Shown here in pieces: positions 41,432 to 49,294 of a stretch of DNA of 64,000 nt. The notes under the pieces were generated by a model. The model had not been told where the DNA came from and ran no database searches. It saw only the letters and a list, made by a program, of their open reading frames with translations. The stretch comes from Fidelibacterota bacterium (lineage in GTDB: Bacteria; Pseudomonadota; Alphaproteobacteria; Rhodospirillales; Rhodospirillaceae): positions 62,001-126,000 of the forward strand of contig CANJPQ010000004.1 in NCBI GenBank assembly GCA_947476275.1, written 5' to 3'. Position numbers and translations under genes: made by a program. Positions within the stretch are counted from its first letter, which is position 1. The number at the start of each line of letters is the position of its first letter.

Positions 41432-43234
41432 ATGCAACGCATCGCAACGACCCTCGCGGGCGCGCTCTTGAGCACTGCGTTGGCGGCCCCTGCGCTCGCC
41501 GACCACATCGCCGGCAATGGCGAGCTTAAGGGCACGGTCACGGCGCCGAAGGCATTCACTGCGGCAAAGGTCTTTGCTCACAAGGCCAGCACGAACATCA
41601 CCTATATGGTGTTCACGCAAGGCGGCAAATATGACGTCGTCAACGTCATGCCCGGAACTTACGAAGTCTGGGCACAAACGCCGGACCTGCTTGCACAGAA
41701 AAAGACCATCGAGGTGACGGCTGACAAGACCGCCGCCGCAGAGATCGCGATGAGTGCGGTGACACCTGTGCCGCAGGCCGTCGGTCCTTACGCCTTCGGT
41801 AAGGAACGCCAGCTCGTGTCATACGATAAGCTCTATCCGCCCGGGCCGGGCCGCGACATTCTTCACGATACCTGCTTCGTTTGCCACGCCTTGAACTTCC
41901 TGCCCGCGCAGCCGCAAAGCCGCGAGGGCTGGGGGGCGGCGGTCGACTACATGACCACCTCGCCGCGCTGGGGCATCAAAGAGAATACGCCGTTCCTCTC
42001 GACGGAGCGTTTGACGCCGGAAAAGCGCGAGATTCTGCTCGACTATCTCGGCAAATATCTCGGGCCGGATCAGCCTGTGCGCGCGGTCCTCCACGAGGAG
42101 GACGAGCCGCGGGACGAAGCGGTGCTCGGCAAGGCGCAGTACATCATGTACGAGCTGGCCGACACGCCGGACATGCAGAAGCGCCTGACGCAGGAAACGA
42201 CCTTCGACAGCAAGGGGAACGTCTGGGTCACAGAGCCGCGCGCTGTCAGTGCGATGACGCTCCTGGACCCGCGCACCGGCAAAGCCACCGTCTACAAGAC
42301 GCCTAACGTGATCTGGGCCCCGCATGGTGCCGCGATCGATACGGATGACACCGTGTGGTTCGGCGGGCTCAAGGCCGGACTCGTGCACTTGGATCCCAAG
42401 ACCGGCAACTGGGACACTTACGGCAAGACCGCCGAGACCCACAAAGACAGCGGCGGCCTGTCGCCCTTCTGGGACTCAAAGGGCAATGCCTACTGGACCG
42501 ATATCCGCTTCAACCGGATCGGTCGTTTGGATCGTAAGACTCTGACGTGGAAGTACTACAACACCGTCAGCAGTTTGGGCTCGCCCTACGGCATCCTGGT
42601 CGACCGCAAGGACAAGGTGTGGTTTGCCGAATTCCACGGCTGCGCGATCGTGAAGTTCGATCCGGAGACGGAGACGATGCAGAAGTATCCGTCGCCGAGT
42701 ACGCCGTGCCTCATCCGCCGCCCCGGTCTCGATTCCAAGGGGAACATCTGGTACGGCGCCTATGACCGCGGCCGCATCGAGAAGCTCGATCCGAACACCG
42801 GCAAGATCACGCAGTTCCAGATCCCGGTGAAGTTCGCCACACCGTACGACACGTGGGTGGACCCGAACGACAACGTGTGGAGCAGCTCCGACAACTATTT
42901 CGTCAAGTTGGAGCCGGCCACCGGAAAGATGTCCTACTACCCGACGCCGCAGCAAACCGACGAACCGAAGATCACAATCACCCGCGAGGGCGCAATCTGG
43001 TACACGGCGCGGTCCGCCAGGCCCGCGTCCACGGCGGTGCTGTATCCGGATAAGGCCAAGATGAAGACGTTTGGCGCTTACTTCTCGATGAACGACCCGA
43101 ACGCCAACATCTACAAATACAAAGGTCCGGCGATCAAAGTCACCGGCAAAGACAATAACGGCGGCCCGGGACCACGGCCGAAGAAGCCGGGCGAGGACGG
43201 CAGCAATCCCAACCTCGGCGCGGCTGTCGACTAG
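41432..43234 (+). CDS. Exported cytochrome c / streptogramin-lyase-like beta-propeller protein
   Basis: The 600-residue protein has a signal peptide (cut after ALA) and a carboxypeptidase-regulatory-like beta-sandwich (about 30-110). A c-type heme motif, CFVCH at 148-152, lies in a short cytochrome-like region (about 140-215). A Vgb-type propeller of about six blades (about 235-560) has repeats like TFDSKGNVWVTEP, WDSKGNAYWTDI and LDSKGNIWYGAYDRGRIEKLDP. Virginiamycin B lyase has this propeller, but its catalytic residues cannot be confirmed here. The C-terminus is Pro/Gly rich. It lies 12 bases after the TonB-dependent receptor gene and presumably acts in the periplasm on whatever that receptor imports. 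Confidence 0.85.
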   Translation: MQRIATTLAGALLSTALAAPALADHIAGNGELKGTVTAPKAFTAAKVFAHKASTNITYMVFTQGGKYDVVNVMPGTYEVWAQTPDLLAQKKTIEVTADKTAAAEIAMSAVTPVPQAVGPYAFGKERQLVSYDKLYPPGPGRDILHDTCFVCHALNFLPAQPQSREGWGAAVDYMTTSPRWGIKENTPFLSTERLTPEKREILLDYLGKYLGPDQPVRAVLHEEDEPRDEAVLGKAQYIMYELADTPDMQKRLTQETTFDSKGNVWVTEPRAVSAMTLLDPRTGKATVYKTPNVIWAPHGAAIDTDDTVWFGGLKAGLVHLDPKTGNWDTYGKTAETHKDSGGLSPFWDSKGNAYWTDIRFNRIGRLDRKTLTWKYYNTVSSLGSPYGILVDRKDKVWFAEFHGCAIVKFDPETETMQKYPSPSTPCLIRRPGLDSKGNIWYGAYDRGRIEKLDPNTGKITQFQIPVKFATPYDTWVDPNDNVWSSSDNYFVKLEPATGKMSYYPTPQQTDEPKITITREGAIWYTARSARPASTAVLYPDKAKMKTFGAYFSMNDPNANIYKYKGPAIKVTGKDNNGGPGPRPKKPGEDGSNPNLGAAVD

Positions 43235-43242
43235 GCGCGGGA

Positions 43243-43274
43243 GGGGTTTGCGGAGGCAGTCCGCAACCCCCTTC
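43243..43274. terminator. Terminator between convergent genes
   Basis: An 11-base-pair stem with one bulged T (43243-43254 with 43260-43270) lies in the 58-base gap between the propeller gene and the GT39-like gene. It probably ends transcription from both sides. Confidence 0.6.
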
Positions 43275-43292
43275 CTCATGTCTGTGGGTCTG

Positions 43293-44552
43293 CTACTTCT
43301 GCTCCGCCGGCAGGGCGCGATAGACGGTGCCGTAGTCGCCGTCGATGATCTCGCGGCCATGGATGTAGCCTTGGAATGCCAAGGCCAGTGTCCCTTGCGC
43401 GATCACCAGGCCCGCGAGCAAGGCGCGGGTGACGGTCCTGGAGCGCTCGGTTGCCCGCGTCCCCGCGAAGGCGACCCACGCCAGCGACAAGGCCGGCAGA
43501 CAAAAGGCGATCACGAAATAGTGCAGGTATATCGGCCGCAGCAGTGTGAGCAGGAACAGCCCGTAGCCGAACATCGCGCTCGTCAGCACCAGAAACGTGG
43601 GCGAGCGTAGGTTGAAGTACACCGGGCACACGGCGCTGCGCTCCGCGACCATGCGGGCACCGAACCGCACCGCGACCGTAAGCATGAGGGTGACGATAGC
43701 CGCGATCAGCACCGCGACGCCGTATCCGCTCCACGGCCCGATGAAATTGTCGAAGTCGTTGCCGAGGTTGTACTTGAGCCCAACGCCGCTCGCCATGTTC
43801 AGCCAATGCTGTACGAAGGCGAGGTTCAGATAGTCCCGGCCCCAGGCACTGACATGGGGCGGGGCGTGGGCGATCGCGATGACCCAGGGGATCAGCGGCA
43901 ATGCGCCAAGTACGCTACCGGCAAACCACCCGCGCCAATGGACCGACCGGCGATCGAGCCAGGCGGTGATGAGGAAGAACGCGCCGGCGAAGAAGAACCC
44001 GGGCATGTGGATCTGGCCGAGGCAGGCACCGATCAGGCCCCAGAGGAATGCACCTGCGGTGCGCGACCGGAACCACCACGCCCACACCATGCCGACGATC
44101 AGCGGCGGGAACACGTTCATTTGCCAGATGCAGCGGCTGAAATGGATCGCGAATGGATTGACGGCGACAAGCGCGGTGGCCCACAGCCACGGCTCCCGTT
44201 CGACCGGATGGACACAGCGGCGCACGAACGCCAACAGCATCAGCAGCGCGGCCACGTTCACCACTTCCACTGCACGGGTCAGCGGCAGCGGATTGTCGAT
44301 AGGCACGAGCGCGCTGAGCGCGATGAACACCCATTGGCTCAGGGCAGGATTGGGCGGGCCGACGCTGGAGGTCATGCCGATGGTCGGGATCGCGCCGGTG
44401 GCCCAGAACTCCTGCACTCGCAGGAAGGTCCACACCTGGTCGGCCTTATATTCGATGTCGTCGTGCCACAGGAGCCGCAGGACTGCGCCGAACAACAGCG
44501 CTGCCGCGAGACCGGCACGCGCGATCTTGGGCGATTGAAACAGTCCGCCCAT
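43293..44552 (-). CDS. GT39-like polytopic glycosyltransferase (PMT-type fold)
   Basis: The 419-residue membrane protein has about ten membrane segments and an early acidic motif in the first periplasmic loop (HDDIEYKADQVWTF), as expected of GT-C enzymes of the dolichyl-phosphate-mannose / ArnT type, which use polyprenyl-phosphate sugars. The start at 44552 shares one base with the stop of the GT2 gene (TGATG). The upstream GT2 likely makes the polyprenyl-phosphate sugar that this enzyme transfers to a periplasmic acceptor. The acceptor is unknown. Confidence 0.8.
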   Translation of the reverse strand: MGGLFQSPKIARAGLAAALLFGAVLRLLWHDDIEYKADQVWTFLRVQEFWATGAIPTIGMTSSVGPPNPALSQWVFIALSALVPIDNPLPLTRAVEVVNVAALLMLLAFVRRCVHPVEREPWLWATALVAVNPFAIHFSRCIWQMNVFPPLIVGMVWAWWFRSRTAGAFLWGLIGACLGQIHMPGFFFAGAFFLITAWLDRRSVHWRGWFAGSVLGALPLIPWVIAIAHAPPHVSAWGRDYLNLAFVQHWLNMASGVGLKYNLGNDFDNFIGPWSGYGVAVLIAAIVTLMLTVAVRFGARMVAERSAVCPVYFNLRSPTFLVLTSAMFGYGLFLLTLLRPIYLHYFVIAFCLPALSLAWVAFAGTRATERSRTVTRALLAGLVIAQGTLALAFQGYIHGREIIDGDYGTVYRALPAEQK

Positions 44553-45319
44553 CAGAAGCGGAATTTCAGGATATACCAGAGCGCCTTCAGGCCATCGCGC
44601 CAATTGATCTTCTTCCCCTCGGCGTAAGTGCGGCCGTAGTAGGAGATCCCCGTTTCATAGATGCGGAGCTTGCGATTGAGCGAGATTTGCGCAGAGATTT
44701 CGACTTCTATGCCGAAGTCGTCGCAGGTCAGCCGCAGGGTATTCAGCACGTCGCGGGTGAACATCTTGTAGCAAACCTCGATGTCCGTGAGGGTCTGGTT
44801 GTACAGGATGTTGAACAGCACCGAGATCAGCTTGTTGGCGAGAAAGTGGTGATAGAACAGGGACCGATGCGGTCGGCCATAGAAGCGCGAGCCATACACC
44901 ACGTCCGCGACTTTGCGTTCCGCGATCAGGTTGTACATCTGGGCCCAATCCTGCGGATCGTATTCCAGGTCCGCGTCCTGGATCACCACGATGTCCCCGG
45001 TCGCCGCAGCCATCGCTGTCCGCAACGCGCCGCCCTTGCCGCGATTGCGACTGTGAGACAAGACCTGAAACGACGTGCCGACGCCGTTCGCCGAAGGCTC
45101 AAACGTCAGGCGGCCGTCGGTCTGCAAGGTGACGGCGCTGGCGCGCTCGGGGGCCGTCGCGAACACCTCGCGCAAGAAGGTGCCAGTCCCATCGGTCGAA
45201 CAGTCGTCGACCACGATGACTTCCTTGTCCACCGTAGGCAGGGCCGCGCACACCGCGCCGATGACGGCCGCGATGGTGTGGCGTTCGTTGTAGGCTGGGA
45301 TCAGAATAGAAAGACGCAC
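44552..45319 (-). CDS. Polyprenyl-phosphate-type family 2 glycosyltransferase
   Basis: This GT2 enzyme has a GT-A fold: LSILIPAYNERHTIAAVIGA at the N-terminus, VIVVDDCSTDGT, QDADLEYDP (metal-binding DAD) and GSRFYGRPHRS. It resembles dolichol-phosphate mannosyl/glucosyl transferases, which load a sugar onto a lipid carrier at the cytoplasmic face. The GTG at 45319 gives a 255-residue protein that begins at the usual place; an in-frame TTG at 45376 would add 19 unconserved residues. It is coupled to the GT39-like gene and divergent from a methyltransferase gene. Confidence 0.88.
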   Translation of the reverse strand: MRLSILIPAYNERHTIAAVIGAVCAALPTVDKEVIVVDDCSTDGTGTFLREVFATAPERASAVTLQTDGRLTFEPSANGVGTSFQVLSHSRNRGKGGALRTAMAAATGDIVVIQDADLEYDPQDWAQMYNLIAERKVADVVYGSRFYGRPHRSLFYHHFLANKLISVLFNILYNQTLTDIEVCYKMFTRDVLNTLRLTCDDFGIEVEISAQISLNRKLRIYETGISYYGRTYAEGKKINWRDGLKALWYILKFRF

Positions 45320-45419
45320 GGCGCGACTTGGCCCCCAAGTTCGACCCTGTGTACGGGAGGACGGCGGGGGCGTCAATTATGGTAGGATCGCAGCACATTG
45401 CAGGGGAGTCCAACCGCCG

Positions 45420-46127
45420 ATGGATGCGGTGACATATGTCGGTAACGATCTTGAGGTCCTCGCGGACATGCCCAACTACTACAGTTGGATCATGGAGGCG
45501 TTCGCGCCGCACGTGCGCGGACGGGTGATCGAGTACGGTGCGGGTGTCGGTACGATCTCGCAGCGCCTCGCACCCCTGGCCGAAACGCTGACCCTGGTGG
45601 AGCCGTCGCCCAACCTAATCGACCGCCTGCAGGCGCGGTTTGCTGATTCAGCCAAGGTGACCGTAACCGCAGACAGCCTTGAAGCGCACGTCGCACAGCT
45701 GTCACCGGGTAGCGTCGATACCATCGTCATGGTCAATGTGCTGGAGCATATCGCCGACGATCGCGCGGCATTGCGGCACTTGATGACGGCCCTTAAGCCG
45801 GGCGGTCATCTGCTGCTGTTTGTGCCGGCGCTGCAATTCCTGATGTCGCGGCTCGATCGCGATTTAGGTCACTTCCGCCGCTATCACCGGCCCGAACTTG
45901 TCACCAAAGTTGAGGACTCCGGGGCGGCCGTGCTGGACTGCCGCTATATCGATCTGCTTGGGGTCGGGCCGTGGTTCCTTCTCAACACCCTGTTGGGCGC
46001 GACCAGCTTCAATCCCGCGCTCGTGACGTTGAACGATCGCTACGCGGTGGCGTTGACCCGGCGCATCGAAGCGGCGGTCGGCGCACCGTTCGGCAAGAAC
46101 CTCATCCTCGTTGCTCGCAAGGACTGA
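45420..46127 (+). CDS. Class I SAM-dependent methyltransferase
   Basis: The 235-residue protein has the Rossmann-type methyltransferase motifs: RVIEYGAGVGTISQRLA (about 35-51, SAM-binding glycine loop), LVEPSPNLI, and VNVLEHIADDRAAL (about 103-116). No signal peptide is present. Proteins of this kind often methylate lipids, sugars or small molecules; the substrate cannot be told. It is divergent from the GT2/GT39 pair, which might point to surface-glycan or lipid modification. It lies 6 bases before the cyclophilin gene. Confidence 0.85.
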   Translation: MDAVTYVGNDLEVLADMPNYYSWIMEAFAPHVRGRVIEYGAGVGTISQRLAPLAETLTLVEPSPNLIDRLQARFADSAKVTVTADSLEAHVAQLSPGSVDTIVMVNVLEHIADDRAALRHLMTALKPGGHLLLFVPALQFLMSRLDRDLGHFRRYHRPELVTKVEDSGAAVLDCRYIDLLGVGPWFLLNTLLGATSFNPALVTLNDRYAVALTRRIEAAVGAPFGKNLILVARKD

Positions 46128-46133
46128 CACCGC

Positions 46134-47261
46134 ATGTTCGCTCGCACTTTTCTCGCCCTTGCCTGCCTTCTCATGGCAAACAGCGCATACCCCTCGGAAC
46201 CGGCGCCGTCGGACCCGCAAAACACGCTCTATCTCGATCTCGAGTACGGGCGGGTGGTGATCCGCATGCGGCCCGATTGGGCGCCGAAGCATGTGGAGCG
46301 CATCAAGCATCTCGTGCGCGGCGGTTTCTATGACGGCATCGTGTTCCACCGTGTGATCGACGGCTTCATGGCGCAAGCCGGCGATCCCAGCGGCACCGGC
46401 GCCGGCGGGTCCGGCCGCAAGTTGAAGGCGGAGTTCACGCGCACGCCACAGGTGCGCGGCATTGTCTCCATGGCCCGGAGCGGCGGGAAGGATACCGCCG
46501 ACAGCCAGTGGTTCATTGTGCTGAAGGACAGCCGCAAGGATCTGGACGGCAACTACACGGCCTGGGGCGAGGTGATTGACGGGATGGAGTTCGTCGACAA
46601 GATCAAGAAGGGCGATGCCAACCGCAATGGCGCGGTGAAGACTCCGGATCGCATTGTCCATTTGCAACTCGCGGCAGACGTTGAGCAGCCGCACGCGGCG
46701 GACCCTACAGTCCTGAAATCGCCGGCTGCAGCGGTGGAGGCGAAGGAATTCAGCGCCATCGAATTCCGTTGTCTTGCCGCCGACAACCGTCCCGGCGCGG
46801 CCGTGCAGACCGCGCTGGCGGAGATATGGACCCATGGCTATCTCGCTGGCACCGCCAAGGCGCAGAATGCTTTGACGTTTGGCGAGGGCAGCGCGGGTTC
46901 GCTGCTGGCGGCGTGCAAGACCTACCCGCAGGCGTACCTACTGGTGCTTGCGAATCAAGAGCTGTCCAAGACCACGGGCCCCATCGCCGGGACGAATGCG
47001 GCATTCGCGCCTGCCGGCTATACCTGCAAGGACTACGTCGCCGCGCGCAACGGCGCGGACAAGTCACAAGCCGATCTGGTCGATTTGTGGAGCTTCGGCT
47101 TCATCCAGGGTTTCAAGAACGTGGGCCAGCCGAACATGGAAATTCCGTTCGAAGTCCGTCCGCAGTTGCTCACGGTCGCCGCCAATGCTTGTGCCAAGAC
47201 CCCGGACTTGAGCTTTGTCGACCTCATGGGGCAGGTCGCTGCGAAAGTAAAATTGAAATAG
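46134..47261 (+). CDS. Exported cyclophilin-type prolyl isomerase with duplicated HdeA-like C-terminal units
   Basis: The 375-residue protein has a signal peptide and a cyclophilin domain (about 30-180) with family motifs FYDGIVFHRVIDGFMAQAGDP and DSQWFIVLKD, so it should speed prolyl isomerisation in the periplasm. After a linker come two similar units of about 75 residues (about 200-275 and 285-365). Each has a Cys, a W-x-x-G-(Y/F)-(L/I)-x-G segment (WTHGYLAG, WSFGFIQG) and a later Cys (LLAACKTYP, AANACAKTP). The spacing recalls HdeA/HdeB acid chaperones or Rap1a-type proteins. The similarity to HdeA is by pattern only. Confidence 0.8.
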   Translation: MFARTFLALACLLMANSAYPSEPAPSDPQNTLYLDLEYGRVVIRMRPDWAPKHVERIKHLVRGGFYDGIVFHRVIDGFMAQAGDPSGTGAGGSGRKLKAEFTRTPQVRGIVSMARSGGKDTADSQWFIVLKDSRKDLDGNYTAWGEVIDGMEFVDKIKKGDANRNGAVKTPDRIVHLQLAADVEQPHAADPTVLKSPAAAVEAKEFSAIEFRCLAADNRPGAAVQTALAEIWTHGYLAGTAKAQNALTFGEGSAGSLLAACKTYPQAYLLVLANQELSKTTGPIAGTNAAFAPAGYTCKDYVAARNGADKSQADLVDLWSFGFIQGFKNVGQPNMEIPFEVRPQLLTVAANACAKTPDLSFVDLMGQVAAKVKLK

Positions 47262-47267
47262 CAGCCG

Positions 47268-47819
47268 ATGTCCGACAACGCGCCCTCACTCGTCCCGGGC
47301 CGGTCCTGCAGTGGGTGTACGGTGTGCTGCAAGGTGATGGCGATTCAGGAACTCGCCAAACCGCCGATGCAGTGGTGCGCGCATTGCACCCCCGGCACGG
47401 GCTGCAAGATCTACGACACCCGGCCGTTGGAATGCCGCGCATTCCACTGTGAATACCTTCTGAGCCCGCAGATGGGCGATGCCTGGGCGCCGGTGCGCTC
47501 CCGCATGGTTGTGGTGGTGAACAAGGCCACGGGCGGTATCACGGTGCACGTCGATCCGGCGCGTCGGGACGCTTGGCGCAAACAGCCCTACTACGGCGAT
47601 CTCAAGGCCTGGGCCGCGACGCTGTATCCCCAGAAGCGCCACCTCGTTGTCGTGCAGGGCGAGGACGTGATTGCCGTGATGCCGAATGCCGACAAACGGA
47701 TCGGCCGAGCCGGGCCGGATCAAATGATCCACATCTTCGAGAAGATGACGCCGCAAGGCATGATCTACGACGCTGCCATCGCCGATAAAGGCGCCGCACC
47801 GAAATTGCCTGAAGGTTAG
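47268..47819 (+). CDS. Cysteine-cluster protein (YkgJ/UPF0153-like)
   Basis: The 183-residue cytoplasmic protein carries a dense Cys set: CSGCTVCC (14-21), WCAHC (about 36-40), C at about 46, RPLECRAFHC (about 52-61). This resembles the YkgJ/UPF0153 zinc- or iron-sulfur-binding family, in which eight Cys bind metal. The rest (about 70-183) has no known motif. It follows the cyclophilin gene by 6 bases. Its stop overlaps the tail of the broken VOC gene on the other strand. Confidence 0.78.
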   Translation: MSDNAPSLVPGRSCSGCTVCCKVMAIQELAKPPMQWCAHCTPGTGCKIYDTRPLECRAFHCEYLLSPQMGDAWAPVRSRMVVVVNKATGGITVHVDPARRDAWRKQPYYGDLKAWAATLYPQKRHLVVVQGEDVIAVMPNADKRIGRAGPDQMIHIFEKMTPQGMIYDAAIADKGAAPKLPEG

Positions 47820-48240
47820 CCGCTGACGCCGGCAATCGGGTCGGCGCATCGCGCGCCCCGCCGCGCGTAGCTCGTTGTCAGGACTTCCCACACATGGCCG
47901 CCCGGCGCATTCCAATCGAAATTGAGCCCGCCATAAGCGGTATCACTTTCATGTCGTCGGGACCGTGCGGCTTGGCGCGGTTGGAAATATTTGCAGCCGC
48001 GATTCGCCCCAGTATCGCGTCGAAGGTCGCATCGTCGACATGGAAGGCGTAGTGCAGGACCGGGGATGCACCTTCAGCCGTATCGAAATCGATGGTGAGC
48101 GTGTCGCTCACGTACACCGGAGAGAAGGGGCCGGCCGCACCTTCCGCCTCCCACGGCACGCCATGAATTTCTCCGAGTTGCTTGGCGGCCGCGATGCGGT
48201 CCGTGACGGGGACGATGAGGTGATCGAGTCGGATGGGCGC
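47816..48240 (-). pseudogene. Broken VOC-family (glyoxalase-like) gene
   Basis: The minus strand encodes a VOC-type protein, IRLDHLIVPVTDRIAAAKQL to PHGPDDMK in one frame. The canonical C-terminal end, YGGLNFDWNAPGGHVWEVLT, is in another frame. A one-base loss near 47941-47950 explains the shift; in the first frame translation stops at 47878. No ATG, GTG or TTG precedes the domain in frame between it and the upstream ferritin-like gene, where a GTA sits at the expected place. Two lesions make a real pseudogene more likely than a sequencing error, but reads should be checked. Confidence 0.7.
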
Positions 48241-48245
48241 CGCGA

Positions 48246-48560
48246 CTACTTTCCGCCGTGCTCCGCCGCGTGCTCGACCGATAGGATGTCCTTCTCGGTG
48301 AACAAGTAGGTGCGGAGGTGCTTGTCGAAGTCCGGGCTGTTGCGCCGGATCCATTCCAGCGCCATCGACGCGTGCTCAATCTCTTCGCGCATGTTGTGGA
48401 GCAGAATGGCCTTTAGCGCCGCATCGTCGCAGTCGTCGGCCCGCTGGCGATACCAGTCCACGGCTTGCAGTTCCTCCATAACCGAGGTGATGGCCTGGTG
48501 CAGTGCGATGGTCTCTTTGCTCAGACGTTCGCGCGGCGCGTGTAGCGATTCGCTCGACAT
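48246..48560 (-). CDS. Encapsulated-ferritin-type (EncFtn) iron oxidation protein without encapsulin neighbour
   Basis: The 104-residue protein aligns closely with EncFtn of Rhodospirillum rubrum. The stretch VMEELQAVDWYRQR matches its VMEELEAVDW region, and REEIEHASMALEWIRRN and HLRTYLFTE follow as expected. The diiron ligands of EncFtn (Glu32, Glu62, His65 there) correspond to Glu30, Glu60 and His63 here. The entry-site Glu34 is replaced by Gln32. EncFtn forms a decamer that oxidises Fe(II) and delivers it to an encapsulin shell. This protein ends soon after the domain (AEHGGK) and lacks the usual encapsulin-targeting tail. No encapsulin gene is next to it. Confidence 0.88.
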   Translation of the reverse strand: MSSESLHAPRERLSKETIALHQAITSVMEELQAVDWYRQRADDCDDAALKAILLHNMREEIEHASMALEWIRRNSPDFDKHLRTYLFTEKDILSVEHAAEHGGK

Positions 48561-48933
48561 TGATTTCTCCCTTTACGGCGGTGGTCGCGACTATACCGGA
48601 TCTACTTACGCTGGCCGCCATACATTGCCGGAGGCGCCTTGCATCCGCTTAGCCGCAAGCGGAGCGCTCAGCCGTGTGCCATAAGCGGACTGTAGTCTTG
48701 CGCCGACTAGGCCGCGGCGATTCAGTTCCGCGAGTATGGCGATGCACATATCCCACGCCGAATTTGCCCGGCACGCATCTCGCTCTTCGCCGAACGACAA
48801 TTGGGTCCGGCCTCAGGCGATTATCGTATGCCTTTGTTATGCCTTAACAAACAGGTCGCCAGTTCCCAAGCCTATCTGCCAAGAGTAACCTTCGGTGCTA
48901 AGTGCAAACGCATTTTTTTGTCCGGGGGTTCTG
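48561..48933. other. 373-base intergenic region with a short hairpin
   Basis: No convincing gene was seen between the EncFtn-like gene and the small exported protein. A perfect 7-base stem TCCGCTT / AAGCGGA (48644-48650 with 48657-48663, 6-base loop) is present, and AAGCGGA recurs about 20 bases later. Both flanking genes diverge from this region, so their promoters should lie in it. Confidence 0.4.
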
Positions 48934-49257
48934 ATGGGCATGCGCGGGGTCGTTGTGGCTGTCGTCATTCTTGCAAGTGCGCCGCCGGTGTTCGCGGCGG
49001 CAAAGGGGCCACTGGACACGGAGGTCTGTGTCGCGGCGAAGAAAAAGCTGGAGGCGGATGTGGCGGAGTCCTCAAAGGACGTCGACGTGCGCGCCACCGG
49101 CGTGTGCATGTTCTATCCGCAGCTGATCACCAAAGCCAAAGCCAAGGCGCAGTATCTTACCACCTGTCCGGCTGCGGACGAGGGCGGCCAACTCGCCGCC
49201 GCGCAGGCTGAGATCACCGCCAACGAAGAGAAAATGCGCGGCTGCGGCAAGAAATAA
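48934..49257 (+). CDS. Small exported protein of unknown function
   Basis: The 107-residue protein has a signal peptide (cut after VFA) and a short mature part of about 85 residues. It has four Cys (in EVCVA, GVCMF, TTCPA, RGCGK) and many Lys/Glu/Ala, likely a helical periplasmic protein with two disulfides. The ATG at 48934 has a GGGGG ribosome site 5 bases upstream; a GTG at 48895 in the same frame would disrupt the signal peptide. No family was recognised. Confidence 0.65.
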   Translation: MGMRGVVVAVVILASAPPVFAAAKGPLDTEVCVAAKKKLEADVAESSKDVDVRATGVCMFYPQLITKAKAKAQYLTTCPAADEGGQLAAAQAEITANEEKMRGCGKK

Positions 49258-49294
49258 GCGCAGGTGGACACGCATCGCGTCAGAAAGGTCATTG

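Noticed and set aside
48606-48800. 64-codon frame on the minus strand between EncFtn and the small exported protein
   Set aside because: No ribosome site or family; it lies in the expected promoter region.
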